Assembly (NCBI GenBank): GCA_902500775.1
Contig: CABVRZ010000034.1
Coordinates: 1 to 51,187 of the forward strand
Length of the DNA stretch: 51,187 nucleotides
Direction: 5' to 3'
Source of the DNA: an uncultured Nitrospira sp.
Lineage (GTDB): Bacteria > Nitrospirota > Nitrospiria > Nitrospirales > Nitrospiraceae
A program made the position numbers and the translations under genes. Below, one piece after another: positions 19,657 through 29,064 of the stretch; within the stretch, counting starts at the first letter, position 1, and each line of letters opens with the position of its first letter. Below the pieces are notes generated by a model. It worked only from the letters and a program-made list of their open reading frames with translations. It was not told the DNA's origin and ran no database searches.

Positions 19657-20976
19657 CTATGACGCGCGCAGTTTTCTGACCTCTTCCAGTGTTTTTTCTA
19701 TCTCATCCGTCGAGTTTATGAGACTCGGTGCAAGTCGGACATACTTCGTCGCGTAGGGTGTCACACTGCCGACGATGCCCCGATCCCGAAGCTTCTCCAC
19801 GACCTGGCGCGGTGGCAGACCGGCTACTTCAAAACAGACGATCCCCGCTGATAGATCCTGCGACATCGGTGTGTGCAGGGTGACATGGGGCATGGCAGCC
19901 AAGCCTTGCTTCAGCTGCTGGTTCAACTCATAGATTCGCTGCGTCACTTTGGCTTTCCCGATAGCCTGATGAAACAGGAAGGCTTCATCCAATGCCCAGC
20001 GATGTTCGAAGGAATGGAACCCGCCAGGGGTCATGTGGACGGATTGCGGAAGATCCTTTGACGATTTGTTCTCCATCCAGAGGTCATAGGCCTGACTGCT
20101 GAAGGTCGGGATCGTTGCCCTAGTGATCGGCCAGGCTTTTGGGTGGCCCCAGACGAGGCCAGTCCCGCGTGGGCCGAACATCCATTTGTGGGTTCCGGCA
20201 ACTAGGAAGTCACAGCCGAGTTCTCTGATGTTGAAATCCTCAACCCCCAGCGCATGCACGCCGTCCACGCAGAAGATGATCTGGTCTCGCTCATCTCGCG
20301 AACGATTGATGGACTGGATCGCACGAGCCATGTCGTGAATCGGGAGTTTCAATCCCGTGCTGGAATGGACCCAGGTGACGGCCGCGACACGGGTTGTGGG
20401 AGAGATGCCCTTGACCAGGGAACCGACGATCTCGTCGCGGGAGACGGTCTTGAGCGAGCGATAGAGGGGGATCTGTCGTACTATAGCGCCGGTCCGTTCG
20501 GCGCGAAGCCGAAGGGCGGTCTCTGTCGAGTAATGGTCGTGAGTCGTTGTCAGAATTTCTTGCCCGGCACGAAGTTGCAGCCCGCCGTAGAGGAGCCCTA
20601 ATCCCATCGTCGTGCTGTCGGTCAAGGCGATGTCGGTGGGGTTGCCGCCCAAATAGTCGGCTGCCGCCTGGAGGACCCTCGCTTCCTGTTTCTCCTCCTG
20701 GTCAACCCAATAGCCGATGGGGTCGGCATCCAGGCCGGCGCGATGCCGTTCGATCGCGTCACGAACAGGGGTGGGATGGGACGCCAGAAAAAACGCTGCA
20801 AGGTGGATAAGCTGTGGAGAGAGGGGAAACTGCGCTCTGATGCTCTCCCAGCTCTCAAGCTTGCCCTGTGGTGATGATGGATTGGCAAGTGCACAAGGAC
20901 GCGCATCGGCGAGCAGTGCTGCACCTAATGCGAGGCCTGTTCGTACCAGAAAGTCTCGGCGGCCCAGGTTGGTCAT
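19657..20976 (-). CDS. Tat-exported class V aminotransferase-fold PLP enzyme
   Basis: The 439-residue product starts at MTNLGRRDFL. The twin-arginine motif GRRDFLV, a hydrophobic stretch (GLALGAALLADA) and an alanine-rich cleavage region form a Tat signal. The mature part is a class V aminotransferase fold with a strand for PLP phosphate binding (LTDSTTMGLG), FCVDGVHALG (Asp that contacts the pyridine N) and the Schiff-base lysine in GTHKWMFGPRG. It resembles the isopenicillin-N-epimerase/cysteine-desulfurase-like group. Export through Tat would allow folding with PLP bound in the cytoplasm. The substrate is unknown. No sulfur-assembly or cell-wall gene is adjacent. Confidence 0.85.
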   Translation of the reverse strand: MTNLGRRDFLVRTGLALGAALLADARPCALANPSSPQGKLESWESIRAQFPLSPQLIHLAAFFLASHPTPVRDAIERHRAGLDADPIGYWVDQEEKQEARVLQAAADYLGGNPTDIALTDSTTMGLGLLYGGLQLRAGQEILTTTHDHYSTETALRLRAERTGAIVRQIPLYRSLKTVSRDEIVGSLVKGISPTTRVAAVTWVHSSTGLKLPIHDMARAIQSINRSRDERDQIIFCVDGVHALGVEDFNIRELGCDFLVAGTHKWMFGPRGTGLVWGHPKAWPITRATIPTFSSQAYDLWMENKSSKDLPQSVHMTPGGFHSFEHRWALDEAFLFHQAIGKAKVTQRIYELNQQLKQGLAAMPHVTLHTPMSQDLSAGIVCFEVAGLPPRQVVEKLRDRGIVGSVTPYATKYVRLAPSLINSTDEIEKTLEEVRKLRAS

Positions 20977-21004
20977 AGGAACCTCCTCGATGACAAAGGC
21001 AAGG

Positions 21005-21034
21005 CTCTGCTTCGACAAGCTCAGCACGAACTGA
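21005..21034 (-). repeat. short dispersed repeat unit (TTCGACAAGCTCAGC type)
   Basis: The plus strand reads TTCGACAAGCTCAGCACGAA, the inverted form of the unit at 19556. It lies just upstream of the Tat-exported aminotransferase gene, in its promoter region. Confidence 0.5.
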
Positions 21035-21085
21035 GGTCTTGATGATGTCTAGCAGGTCCGGGCTAGAGACACATCAGAATCACGG

Positions 21086-21212
21086 CAGGGTGCTCAAAAA
21101 GATTGTCCAGCAAGGCCGCAGCAAGCGAAGTGGCGAGGCGTACGCTTCGGTACGTTGAGCCGCTGAGCGATGCGAGAACGACGCTGGCAGACTTTTTCAG
21201 CATCCTGCTAGG
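21086..21212 (-). repeat. palindromic intergenic element, copy D (overlaps gcvP stop)
   Basis: Read on the minus strand it begins TAGCAGGATGCTGAAAAAG, continues CTGCCAGCGTCGTTCTCGCA and a central GTACC...GGTACG-like palindrome, and ends CTTTTTGAGCACCC. The first three bases, TAG, are the stop codon of gcvP (21208-21210). It is the same unit as copies A-C and lies between the convergent-facing Tat aminotransferase start and the gcvP end. Confidence 0.88.
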
Positions 21213-24102
21213 ACTGATAGCTTTCGATCGGCGGACAGCTACAGACCAGATGACGGTCTCCGTAGGCTTCGTCGATCCGGCTGACACTCGGCCAGAACTT
21301 GCTCTGTTTGACCCAGGGAGCAGGAAACGCGGCTTGTTCGCGACTATAGGGTCGGTTCCACTCCGTGGCTGTGACACTTGCTGCGGTGTGAGGCGCGTTC
21401 TTCAGCACATTGTTGACCCGTGGCTGACGGCCGTCAACGATCTCCTGAATCTCGGCGCGGATCAAGATGAGGGCCTCACAGAGGCGATCGAGTTCGTGTT
21501 TCGATTCGCTTTCGGTTGGTTCCACCATGAGCGTGCCGACCACCGGGAATGACACCGTCGGTGCATGAAAACCGTAGTCCATCAAGCGCTTGGCCACATC
21601 CATCGCCTCGACACCGGTGGTCTCCTTAAATTCACGCAGATCCAGAATGAACTCATGTGCTACGAGTCCGGAATCTCCTCGGTACAGGATGGAGTAGTGC
21701 TTTTCGAGACGTTTGGCCATGTAGTTGGCGTTGAGGATGGCTACCTGTGTGGCCTTCGTCAAACCCTCGCGTCCCATCATGGCGATATAGGTCCAGGAGA
21801 TCGGCAAAATGCTCGGGCTGCCGAATGGCGCTGCTGACACGGGGCCGATGGTCTGCGGGCTACCGAGCTTGATGACGGGATGTCCTGGAAGAAACGGGAC
21901 TAGGTGCCGTGCGACACCGATGGGTCCCACGCCAGGCCCTCCTCCGCCATGGGGAATACAAAACGTCTTATGCAGATTAAGGTGGCACACATCGGCGCCA
22001 ATGTCGCCCAGACGGCAGAGGCCGACCATGGCATTCATATTGGCTCCGTCGATATACACTTGACCTCCATGGGTGTGGACGATCTGGCAAATGCGCCGCA
22101 CGCTGGCCTCAAACACTCCGTGGGTGGAGGGATAGGTCAGCATCAGGGCTGCTAGTCGGTCTCGGTATTGCGCCGCTTTGGCCTCCAGGTCGGCCACATC
22201 CACATTTCCGTTTCGATCGCACGCCACGACCACCACGGTCATCCCGACCATGGCTGCGCTGGCCGGGTTCGTGCCGTGAGCGGAAACCGGGATCAAGCAC
22301 ACATCCCGGTGCGTTTCTCCCTTCGACTGATGATAGGCCCGAATCACCATCAGGCCTGAATACTCGCCCTGCGAGCCTGCATTCGGTTGCAACGAAAAAG
22401 CCGCAAACCCGGCGATCTCGGCCAGCCACGCCTCAAGTTGCTCGAACAAGGTGCGGTAGCCGTGCGTTTGCTGAGCCGGCGCGAAGGGGTGCAGACGAGC
22501 GAACTCCGGCCACGTCACCGGAAGCATTTCAGCCGTCGCATTTAGCTTCATGGTGCAGGAGCCTAATGGAATCATGGAATGCACCAGCGACAAGTCTTTT
22601 GCCTGCAGTCTATGGAGATAGCGGAGCATCTCATGCTCGGAACGATAGCGATGAAAGACCTCATGCGTCAGATACTGGCTGGTCCTGGCTAATGGAGCGG
22701 GATAGTTTGGATCAACGGCGGCCACCAGATCGGAGAGACGGAACGGCAACTGATTATGTCCGGCGAAGATTTCCAGGAGACGCTGCACCTCCTCTTCGGA
22801 ACTGAGTTCGTCGAGTGCAATTCCGATGGAGCCATCTTCGTAGCACCGGAAATTGATGCCTTGTTCATTTGCTCGGATCACAATCGGCTCGGCTTGAGTG
22901 GTGGTGATCGGTATCCGAACCGTATCGAAAAAGACTTTGGGCAACACCTCAAACCCGATCCGACGCAATCCTTCGGCCAACAGCAGGGTGAGGCCGTGCA
23001 CGCGCTCAGCGATCCGACGCAATCCGTCGGGCCCGTGATACACCGCGTACATGGCGGCCATGACGGCCAATAAGACTTGAGCCGTACAGATGTTACTGGT
23101 GGCCTTCTCCCGTCGAATGTGTTGCTCCCTCGTCTGAAGCGACAGCCGAATAGCCGGTTTGCCGGTCACATCTTTTGACACACCGACCAGGCGACCCGGT
23201 ATCTGCCGCTTATACTCCTCTTTGGTCGCGAGAAACGCGGCATGGGGGCCACCGAAGCCGACCGGGACTCCGAACCGTTGTGTCGAGCCGACGGCAATAT
23301 CAGCACCGAATTCCCCCGGCGATCGGAGTAACGTCAACGCCAGCAGATCGGTCGCCACTGCCACGAGGACGCCGGCCTCATGGGCTCGGGCGACGAGGTC
23401 GCTGAAATCACCCACGTAGCCGTCCGTCGCCGGGTATTGCAGGAGGATGCCGCAGAGCTGTTTCTGAGAACAATCGACTGAAGAGGGAACTCCGATCTTG
23501 ATCTGTATGCCTAACGGTTCCGCTCTTGTCTGCAAGACAGCTACAGTCTGGGGGTGGCAGTCGCGCGAGACGAAGAACTCGTTCCGTTCCTGGTCGGGGT
23601 CTTGATTGTTGGCAATCGCATGGCACATCGCCATCGCTTCAGCCGCCGCTGTTGCCTCATCCAATAAGGACGCATTCGCTAGCGGCAGACCGGTCAAGTT
23701 ACCGACCATGGTCTGGAAGGTCACGAGGGCTTCCAAGCGGCCCTGTGAGATTTCCGCTTGGTAGGGGGTGTACTGCGTATACCATGCCGGATTTTCCAAA
23801 ATATTCCGTTGGACCACGCCAGGGGTGACGCAGTCGTAGTATCCCATGCCGATCAGCGATCGATAGACCGTATTCTGGGATGCGATGCCTTTCAGGCGGG
23901 TTAAGACGGCTTGCTCGCCTTCGCTGCTGGGAATATCAAGTGACCGACGAAGACGAATGTCATCAGGAATGGCGGCATCGGCCAACGCGTCGAGCGAGCG
24001 TAGACCCAATGTGGCCAGCATTTCTTGAACATCGGCCTCGGTGGGTCCCAGGTGCCGATGCACAAAGTCGTCAGTCGGTTGAAGCCATGTCGGACTGTTC
24101 AT
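21208..24102 (-). CDS. gcvP: glycine dehydrogenase (aminomethyl-transferring), P protein
   Basis: GcvP is the PLP-dependent decarboxylase of the glycine cleavage system. It removes CO2 from glycine and loads the aminomethyl group on GcvH. ATG 24102 ([13 protein letters not shown]) gives 964 residues, the length of the fused one-chain P protein. The N-terminal half has [15 protein letters not shown]. The C-terminal half has the PLP lysine in [18 protein letters not shown] and the glycine-rich segment after it. gcvT and gcvH are not in the window. The stop codon is the first three bases of repeat copy D, and ATG 24114 is an alternative start. No glycine riboswitch motif was seen upstream. Confidence 0.97.
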   Translation of the reverse strand: MNSPTWLQPTDDFVHRHLGPTEADVQEMLATLGLRSLDALADAAIPDDIRLRRSLDIPSSEGEQAVLTRLKGIASQNTVYRSLIGMGYYDCVTPGVVQRNILENPAWYTQYTPYQAEISQGRLEALVTFQTMVGNLTGLPLANASLLDEATAAAEAMAMCHAIANNQDPDQERNEFFVSRDCHPQTVAVLQTRAEPLGIQIKIGVPSSVDCSQKQLCGILLQYPATDGYVGDFSDLVARAHEAGVLVAVATDLLALTLLRSPGEFGADIAVGSTQRFGVPVGFGGPHAAFLATKEEYKRQIPGRLVGVSKDVTGKPAIRLSLQTREQHIRREKATSNICTAQVLLAVMAAMYAVYHGPDGLRRIAERVHGLTLLLAEGLRRIGFEVLPKVFFDTVRIPITTTQAEPIVIRANEQGINFRCYEDGSIGIALDELSSEEEVQRLLEIFAGHNQLPFRLSDLVAAVDPNYPAPLARTSQYLTHEVFHRYRSEHEMLRYLHRLQAKDLSLVHSMIPLGSCTMKLNATAEMLPVTWPEFARLHPFAPAQQTHGYRTLFEQLEAWLAEIAGFAAFSLQPNAGSQGEYSGLMVIRAYHQSKGETHRDVCLIPVSAHGTNPASAAMVGMTVVVVACDRNGNVDVADLEAKAAQYRDRLAALMLTYPSTHGVFEASVRRICQIVHTHGGQVYIDGANMNAMVGLCRLGDIGADVCHLNLHKTFCIPHGGGGPGVGPIGVARHLVPFLPGHPVIKLGSPQTIGPVSAAPFGSPSILPISWTYIAMMGREGLTKATQVAILNANYMAKRLEKHYSILYRGDSGLVAHEFILDLREFKETTGVEAMDVAKRLMDYGFHAPTVSFPVVGTLMVEPTESESKHELDRLCEALILIRAEIQEIVDGRQPRVNNVLKNAPHTAASVTATEWNRPYSREQAAFPAPWVKQSKFWPSVSRIDEAYGDRHLVCSCPPIESYQS

Positions 24103-24403
24103 AACGTCATCCATCCTCTGTTCGGTTGTCGAGATCACCACCAGCGCGAGACGCACTATTCGTCGTGTTGACCGTGCAGCCTACCATGGGATTACCACAT
24201 TTCCAAGCGATCTGACCCGCTCCGTATGGGGAAACTTCAGGACGGCGATGAGCACCGAGCGATCAGGTATAAGATCCATGTTCACTCTCCGGAACTATTC
24301 GGTTCGTTCGACAGAGAGATGAGTGTGCACCGCCGCGCTCTTTCGTTGCTTTTTCGCGAATTCACGCTATTGTGAGTGATCAATCGAATCCGGAGCGGTG
24401 ACC

Positions 24404-25039
24404 ATGATTGCCACTAGTCGAAGCTCCAGGCAGGATTCCGCGAAGCCATCCACTGGTCGATCTCTTAAGGGAGCGGTGCTCGTCACTACGCTGACTCTCG
24501 GCCTCCTGGCCGTAGGCGGATACGTGATCTTCAACGGCCAAGGGATTCCGACTACGTTCTTGTCACCTCACACCCAACCAACTGCATCGCTTACGGAACA
24601 GCAGTCGAACTCCAGTGCGATGGATGTGCGCCTCACTCGTGACGGAATCGATCGGCTTCTCGGCACCCTTGACGATGCTGTTCGGAGAAAAGATGTCGAG
24701 GGTGTCCTCCGTCACATTTCGTATGACGCAACGATCACCATCCATCTGAAGCAAGGTCCACAACACCAAACGGCCTTGCTGACACGGGACGACTATCGCA
24801 AGACACTGGCCATGGCGTTCGCCTTCCCAAGCGATAATGATTTTACCCGTACGAATACGTCGGTCTCGTTGGCTGCGGATGAGCGAAGTGCCAAGGTATC
24901 CTTCAAGTCCACTGAGACCCTCAGACCGGCTAACCACGAATTCAAGGCGGAAGGCGAAGAGACCCTGGTGTTGACTATCCGCGGCGGGAAACCCATGATT
25001 ACCTCTGTGGAGCAGACCTTCCCCGGCGACTCTACGTAA
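24404..25039 (+). CDS. membrane-anchored NTF2/SnoaL-like protein
   Basis: The 211-residue product has a polar N terminus and then one membrane helix (about 24-43, GAVLVTTLTLGLLAVGGYVIF). A soluble domain follows, which from residue 75 has the order typical of NTF2-like folds: IDRLLGTLDDAVRRKDVEGVLRHIS, then alternating strands ending LVLTIRGGKPMITSVEQ. Such domains often bind small ligands or act as scaffolds. ATG 24404 is preferred because GGAG lies 8 bases before it; a GTG two codons earlier is possible. It precedes the response regulator by about 180 bp. The exact function is unknown. Confidence 0.65.
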   Translation: MIATSRSSRQDSAKPSTGRSLKGAVLVTTLTLGLLAVGGYVIFNGQGIPTTFLSPHTQPTASLTEQQSNSSAMDVRLTRDGIDRLLGTLDDAVRRKDVEGVLRHISYDATITIHLKQGPQHQTALLTRDDYRKTLAMAFAFPSDNDFTRTNTSVSLAADERSAKVSFKSTETLRPANHEFKAEGEETLVLTIRGGKPMITSVEQTFPGDST

Positions 25040-25218
25040 CTGTGCTTCTACCTTCCTTCTTATCCCCGTGCTGCAACGCGCAGTCGTTTCCGCCGTCTCG
25101 CCCGTGTCAAGCCAGTCGACGCATGTGAATCGGGCTTCCCAAGGCTTTTTCGAACTCCGAGATTCAGCGTGCGTCGTTTGGTATAATCACCCCCCTGATT
25201 AACCTTGTGGGAGTGGGT

Positions 25219-25890
25219 ATGCGGGTACTGGTCCTCGAAGACGAAACCAAAGTCGGGTGCTTTATTAAGCGGGCGTTGGAAGAAGAAAGCTACGCCGTCG
25301 ATCTCTGCGAAGACGGGGCTAAGGGGCTAGAGATGGCCTTGGCGACCGACTATGATCTCCTGGTGGTCGATGTCATGTTGCCATCCATGTCCGGGTTGGA
25401 TGTGCTCAAAAATCTTCGCCGTGAACGGATCCAAACGCCGGTGTTGATTCTGTCGGCTCAATCGCAGATCGACCAGCGAGTCCAAGGATTGGATGCCGGC
25501 GCCGACGATTATCTCACGAAACCGTTTGCCATTGATGAGCTGTTGGCACGGGTTCGTGCCTTACTGCGTCGTGGTGCCACAGAAAGTCCCGGAGTGCTTC
25601 AAGTCGAGGACTTGATGCTCAATCCGGCGACGCGTGAGGTCACGCGAGGCGGGCAACGCATCGAATTGACGTTGAAAGAATATGCCTTGCTGGAATATTT
25701 GATGCGTCATACCGGCCGCGTACTCACCAGGCCGATGATCTCCGAGCACGTCTGGAATCAAGACTTCGACACGTTTACGAACGTCATTGACGTCTATGTG
25801 AATTATCTCCGGAACAAGATCGATCGAGGTCGGACGAAGAAACTCATCCATACCATCCGCGGAAGCGGATATATGCTGAAGGCCGACTAG
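25219..25890 (+). CDS. OmpR/PhoB-family response regulator
   Basis: This is the DNA-binding half of a two-component system. ATG 25219 with a GGGAG ribosome binding site gives 223 residues. The receiver domain has the acidic pair in LVLEDE, the phospho-accepting Asp51 in LLVVDVMLP and the Lys in YLTKPF. The C-terminal winged helix has EYALLEYLMRHTGRVLTR and IDVYVNYLRNKID. It precedes the sensor kinase and HtrA protease genes in the same orientation, like an envelope-stress module such as CpxR/DegP, which is an inference from context. Its stop codon TAG begins TAGCAGGATGC, which matches the end of the repeat family in this window. Confidence 0.96.
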   Translation: MRVLVLEDETKVGCFIKRALEEESYAVDLCEDGAKGLEMALATDYDLLVVDVMLPSMSGLDVLKNLRRERIQTPVLILSAQSQIDQRVQGLDAGADDYLTKPFAIDELLARVRALLRRGATESPGVLQVEDLMLNPATREVTRGGQRIELTLKEYALLEYLMRHTGRVLTRPMISEHVWNQDFDTFTNVIDVYVNYLRNKIDRGRTKKLIHTIRGSGYMLKAD

Positions 25891-26001
25891 CAGGATGCGG
25901 AGACCAGTGGTCCCACCCCATGCCACCACTGTAGAAGGCCGATACGGTCTTCGAGAGTGCACCGCGATTTTCGTTCGTCCCCATCGGCGAGGAGGTGGCT
26001 G

Positions 26002-27405
26002 ATGCCACTGCGTGTTCGGTTGACTCTCTGGTATGGGACCGTGCTCGCGCTGGTCTTGATCCTGTTCTCGATGGTTCTCTATGCCATTACGGCCAGAAAT
26101 CTCCGCGAGACCGTGGATGAATCGTTGGAAGAAACGGCGACGGCAGCCGTGCGCTCGCTCGAAACGCACGGATTTCTTCCTCTGATCGACGAGGAGGAAC
26201 TGCTCTCTCAGTTTCCGGAGCTCACGCGAATTGATAAGTTCTTCCAGATCTTCAGTCCTTCCGGCACCATCACGATTCGCTCTCCGAACATCAAACAACA
26301 TGAGGTTCCGCTCAGCCGGACGGCCCTTGATGCCGCGTTCGCCGGACAGAGCATTTTTGAGTCGGCGAAGTACCCCAAAGAGCCTCCCTTGCGGTTGATT
26401 TCTATGCCGATCGAGTACCGGGGGAATCTGCTGTACATCGTGCAGGTTGGTACATCGATGGAGTCCGTCGGAGAGACGCTCCATCGCTTCCTCGTCCTGG
26501 TGTTGGTAGCGATTCCGATTGCGTTGGCCGTATCGCTTGCTGGGGGCTGGTTTCTGGCGGGGCGGGCGCTCCGCCCGGTGGATAAGATCACCCTGGCTGC
26601 GCAGCGTATTGCTGCAGGAGACCTCAGTCAGCGGCTCAGTATGCCTGGGGCTCAGGATGAAATTGGGCGCTTGGCGGCCACGTTCAACAACATGATCGGT
26701 CGGTTGGATGCCTCGTTTCGCCAGATCCGTCAATTTACCAGTGATGCGTCGCATGAGTTGAGAACGCCTCTGACCGTCATGAAGGGTGAAACCGATCTGG
26801 TGTTGAGGAAATCGCGTCCGCTTGACGATTACAAGGCGGTGCTGGAGAGCAACCTCGAAGAGATTGATCGGATGACCCGCATCGTGGATGAACTGTTGTT
26901 TCTTTCCCGTGCCGATATGGGGGAGGTGAAGGTCGAGTCCATGCCGGTTGCTCTGCAGTCGTTGGTGGAAGACGTCCATCGCCAGGCGAAGCTGTTGGGA
27001 CATGAACGAAATGTTGAAGTGGTGCTTGGCACCGTGATGCCGGTCACTGTCAAAGGGGATGACCTGAGGCTTCGGGAATTGCTGCTTAATCTTGTTGAGA
27101 ACGCGATGAAATACTCGAACCCTGGCGGCAAAGTCGAAATCTCGCTGTTGAGAGACGGCCAGGAAGCACGGCTTTCGATCACCGACCATGGTATCGGCAT
27201 TGCCGCGGCCGACCATAAAAAGATCTTCCAACGGTTCTTCCGCACGGATGTGGCTCGCAACCATACAAAAAAAGGAACAGGGCTTGGTCTGGCCATCTGT
27301 GCCTGGATCGCAGATCTCCATAAGGGCCGGGTCGAGGTCAAGAGTGAGCTTGGCCAGGGATCGACCTTCACCGTTGTGCTGCCGCTCATGAAGATTCCAG
27401 CTTAG
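26002..27405 (+). CDS. membrane sensor histidine kinase (HAMP type)
   Basis: ATG 26002 with AGGAGGTGG at the right distance gives 467 residues. The order is: first membrane helix (about 12-32, TVLALVLILFSMVLYAI), a periplasmic sensor of about 130 residues, and a second helix (LVLVLVAIPIALAVSLAGGWFL). Then come a HAMP linker, a HisKA dimerisation helix with the phosphorylated His in ASHELRTPL, and an ATP-binding domain with the N box (NLVENAMKYS) and G boxes (DHGIGIA and GTGLGL). It should phosphorylate the upstream response regulator. The signal is unknown; the HtrA gene immediately downstream suggests cell-envelope protein stress. Confidence 0.95.
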   Translation: MPLRVRLTLWYGTVLALVLILFSMVLYAITARNLRETVDESLEETATAAVRSLETHGFLPLIDEEELLSQFPELTRIDKFFQIFSPSGTITIRSPNIKQHEVPLSRTALDAAFAGQSIFESAKYPKEPPLRLISMPIEYRGNLLYIVQVGTSMESVGETLHRFLVLVLVAIPIALAVSLAGGWFLAGRALRPVDKITLAAQRIAAGDLSQRLSMPGAQDEIGRLAATFNNMIGRLDASFRQIRQFTSDASHELRTPLTVMKGETDLVLRKSRPLDDYKAVLESNLEEIDRMTRIVDELLFLSRADMGEVKVESMPVALQSLVEDVHRQAKLLGHERNVEVVLGTVMPVTVKGDDLRLRELLLNLVENAMKYSNPGGKVEISLLRDGQEARLSITDHGIGIAAADHKKIFQRFFRTDVARNHTKKGTGLGLAICAWIADLHKGRVEVKSELGQGSTFTVVLPLMKIPA

Positions 27406-27503
27406 CCACGTTTAATCCCCGACTAATCTCCCTCTCATCACCGGTTGGTAGGTCTAGTACTCGATGCCAAATAACCGGCTATATCGTGATGAAGGAGGGA
27501 ATC

Positions 27504-28988
27504 ATGCCATCGCATCCTCATCGTACCATCGGGTCTATCCTCGGAATTGGGCTTGTGAGTGGGGCTATGATCTGGGGTGTCCACTCACTCACCTTGTCCC
27601 ATGCATCCAATTTTCTGCCACAGGGCACTGCGTCGCCCGCAATCGTTCAGCCGGCACCCGGCTTTACAGATGTCGCCAAGCGAGTCACTCCGGCGGTCGT
27701 GAACATTACGACGGTCATGACGGAGAATGTTGCGGACGGTTCCCCTGTTCCGGATGAACTTCGAGAGCGAATGGAAGAGTTCTTTGGTAAGCCGTTCGGA
27801 CCTCGTGGGCGGCGGCCTGGAGACTCATTTGACCATCGAGCGCCGCGGAGGGGACAAGGATCCGGCGTGATCATTTCGTCGGATGGCTATATTGTGACGA
27901 ACAATCATGTGATTGCCCAGGCCCGTGAAGTCAGCGTCACGCTTCCCGACAGGCGGGAGTTTAAGGGCAAGATTATTGGAGTCGATCCGAAGAGCGACCT
28001 TGCCGTGGTCAAGGTCAATGCCAGTCATCTTCCCGCCATTGCATGGGGTGATGCGTCAAGTCTGCAAGTCGGCGAGTATGTCTTGGCTGTTGGCAATCCC
28101 TTTGGACTGAATTCCACTGTGACGCTTGGGATCGTGAGCGCGGTGGGCCGTGGCCAGATGGGAATCACCCAGTACGAAGATTTTATTCAGACGGATGCCG
28201 CCATTAACCCAGGTAACTCTGGTGGTGCACTGGTGAATACCAAGGGGGAGCTGGTGGGGATCAACACAGCCATCTTTTCACAGACCGGGGGATATCAAGG
28301 CGTCGGGTTTGCCGTGTCAACCACGATGGCCAAGCCGATTTATGAGAGTCTGGTCAAGTCCGGCAAGGTCGTCCGAGGATATCTCGGGATTGGGCTCCAA
28401 GGATTGAACCAGGATCTGGCCGCGTCATTCGGCCTGAAGGATGTGAAGGGTGCATTGATCAGCGATGTGAAGGCAGGGAGTCCTGCGGATCAAGCCGGTC
28501 TCAAGCAGGGGGATGTGATTGTCAGGTATCACGGGAGTCCGGTGGACGATGGTGTAGCGTTACAGCGACTCGTCACCAGGACCGCGGTTGGTGTCAAAGT
28601 GACACTCGGCGTTATTCGTGATGGAAATGAACGTGAGTTGACCGTCCGAGTGGGTGAACAGCCGGACGAATCCAAAGTGGCGAAGGTGCAGCAGGGAGAC
28701 TCCGATGATGCCCTGTTTGGTCTAGTGGTCGAGGAGATCGATCCAGACACGGCACGACAGCTCGGATTCCATGGAACGAGCGGTGTTGTGGTGACAAGAG
28801 TTGATCCAGACAGCGGAGCCGGGCGGGCCGGTCTTTCTGCGGGTGACGTGATCGAGGAAATGAATCGGCGACCGATCAAGTCCGTCAAAGAGTTTGAAAA
28901 AGCTTCCGCGGATCTCAAGAAGGGGGCCAATGTCTTGATTCTGATCAATCGGCGGGGGAATTCGTTGTTCGTCTCCGCCAAAGTATAA
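27504..28988 (+). CDS. periplasmic serine protease, HtrA/DegP family
   Basis: ATG 27504 has an AAGGAGGG ribosome binding site and gives 494 residues. An N-terminal membrane segment or signal (about 10-35) precedes a trypsin-like domain with the catalytic His (VTNNHVI), Asp (KSDLAVV) and Ser (GNSGGAL). Two PDZ domains follow at about 280-370 and 395-490. This is the classic DegP/DegQ arrangement, a quality-control protease and chaperone for envelope proteins. A Q-linker rich in Arg, Gly and Pro (GKPFGPRGRRPGD) precedes the protease domain, where DegP has its LA loop. It follows a two-component system with a small gap, which probably regulates it. Confidence 0.95.
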   Translation: MPSHPHRTIGSILGIGLVSGAMIWGVHSLTLSHASNFLPQGTASPAIVQPAPGFTDVAKRVTPAVVNITTVMTENVADGSPVPDELRERMEEFFGKPFGPRGRRPGDSFDHRAPRRGQGSGVIISSDGYIVTNNHVIAQAREVSVTLPDRREFKGKIIGVDPKSDLAVVKVNASHLPAIAWGDASSLQVGEYVLAVGNPFGLNSTVTLGIVSAVGRGQMGITQYEDFIQTDAAINPGNSGGALVNTKGELVGINTAIFSQTGGYQGVGFAVSTTMAKPIYESLVKSGKVVRGYLGIGLQGLNQDLAASFGLKDVKGALISDVKAGSPADQAGLKQGDVIVRYHGSPVDDGVALQRLVTRTAVGVKVTLGVIRDGNERELTVRVGEQPDESKVAKVQQGDSDDALFGLVVEEIDPDTARQLGFHGTSGVVVTRVDPDSGAGRAGLSAGDVIEEMNRRPIKSVKEFEKASADLKKGANVLILINRRGNSLFVSAKV

Positions 28989-28989
28989 G

Positions 28990-29053
28990 GATGGAACTCA
29001 TTCCAACGGAGGGGGAGAAGGTACTGGCCTACTCTCCCTCCGTGAGGTTCCAT
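28990..29053. terminator. large inverted repeat between convergent htrA-like and purU genes
   Basis: ATGGAACTCA...CGGAGGG on the left pairs with CCCTCCGTGAGGTTCCAT on the right across about 60 bp between two convergent stop codons. It could act as a bidirectional terminator, but neither side has a strong T-run. Confidence 0.5.
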
Positions 29054-29064
29054 TCTCAAATCAT

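Noticed and set aside
24103-24403. Glycine riboswitch upstream of gcvP
   Set aside because: The conserved riboswitch core blocks were not seen on the gcvP strand in this gap.
25561-27321. A 586-codon open frame on the minus strand across the response regulator and kinase genes
   Set aside because: It lies opposite two clear genes, has an Arg/His/Gln-rich composition, and shows no known domain. It is a shadow of the codon bias of the plus-strand genes.
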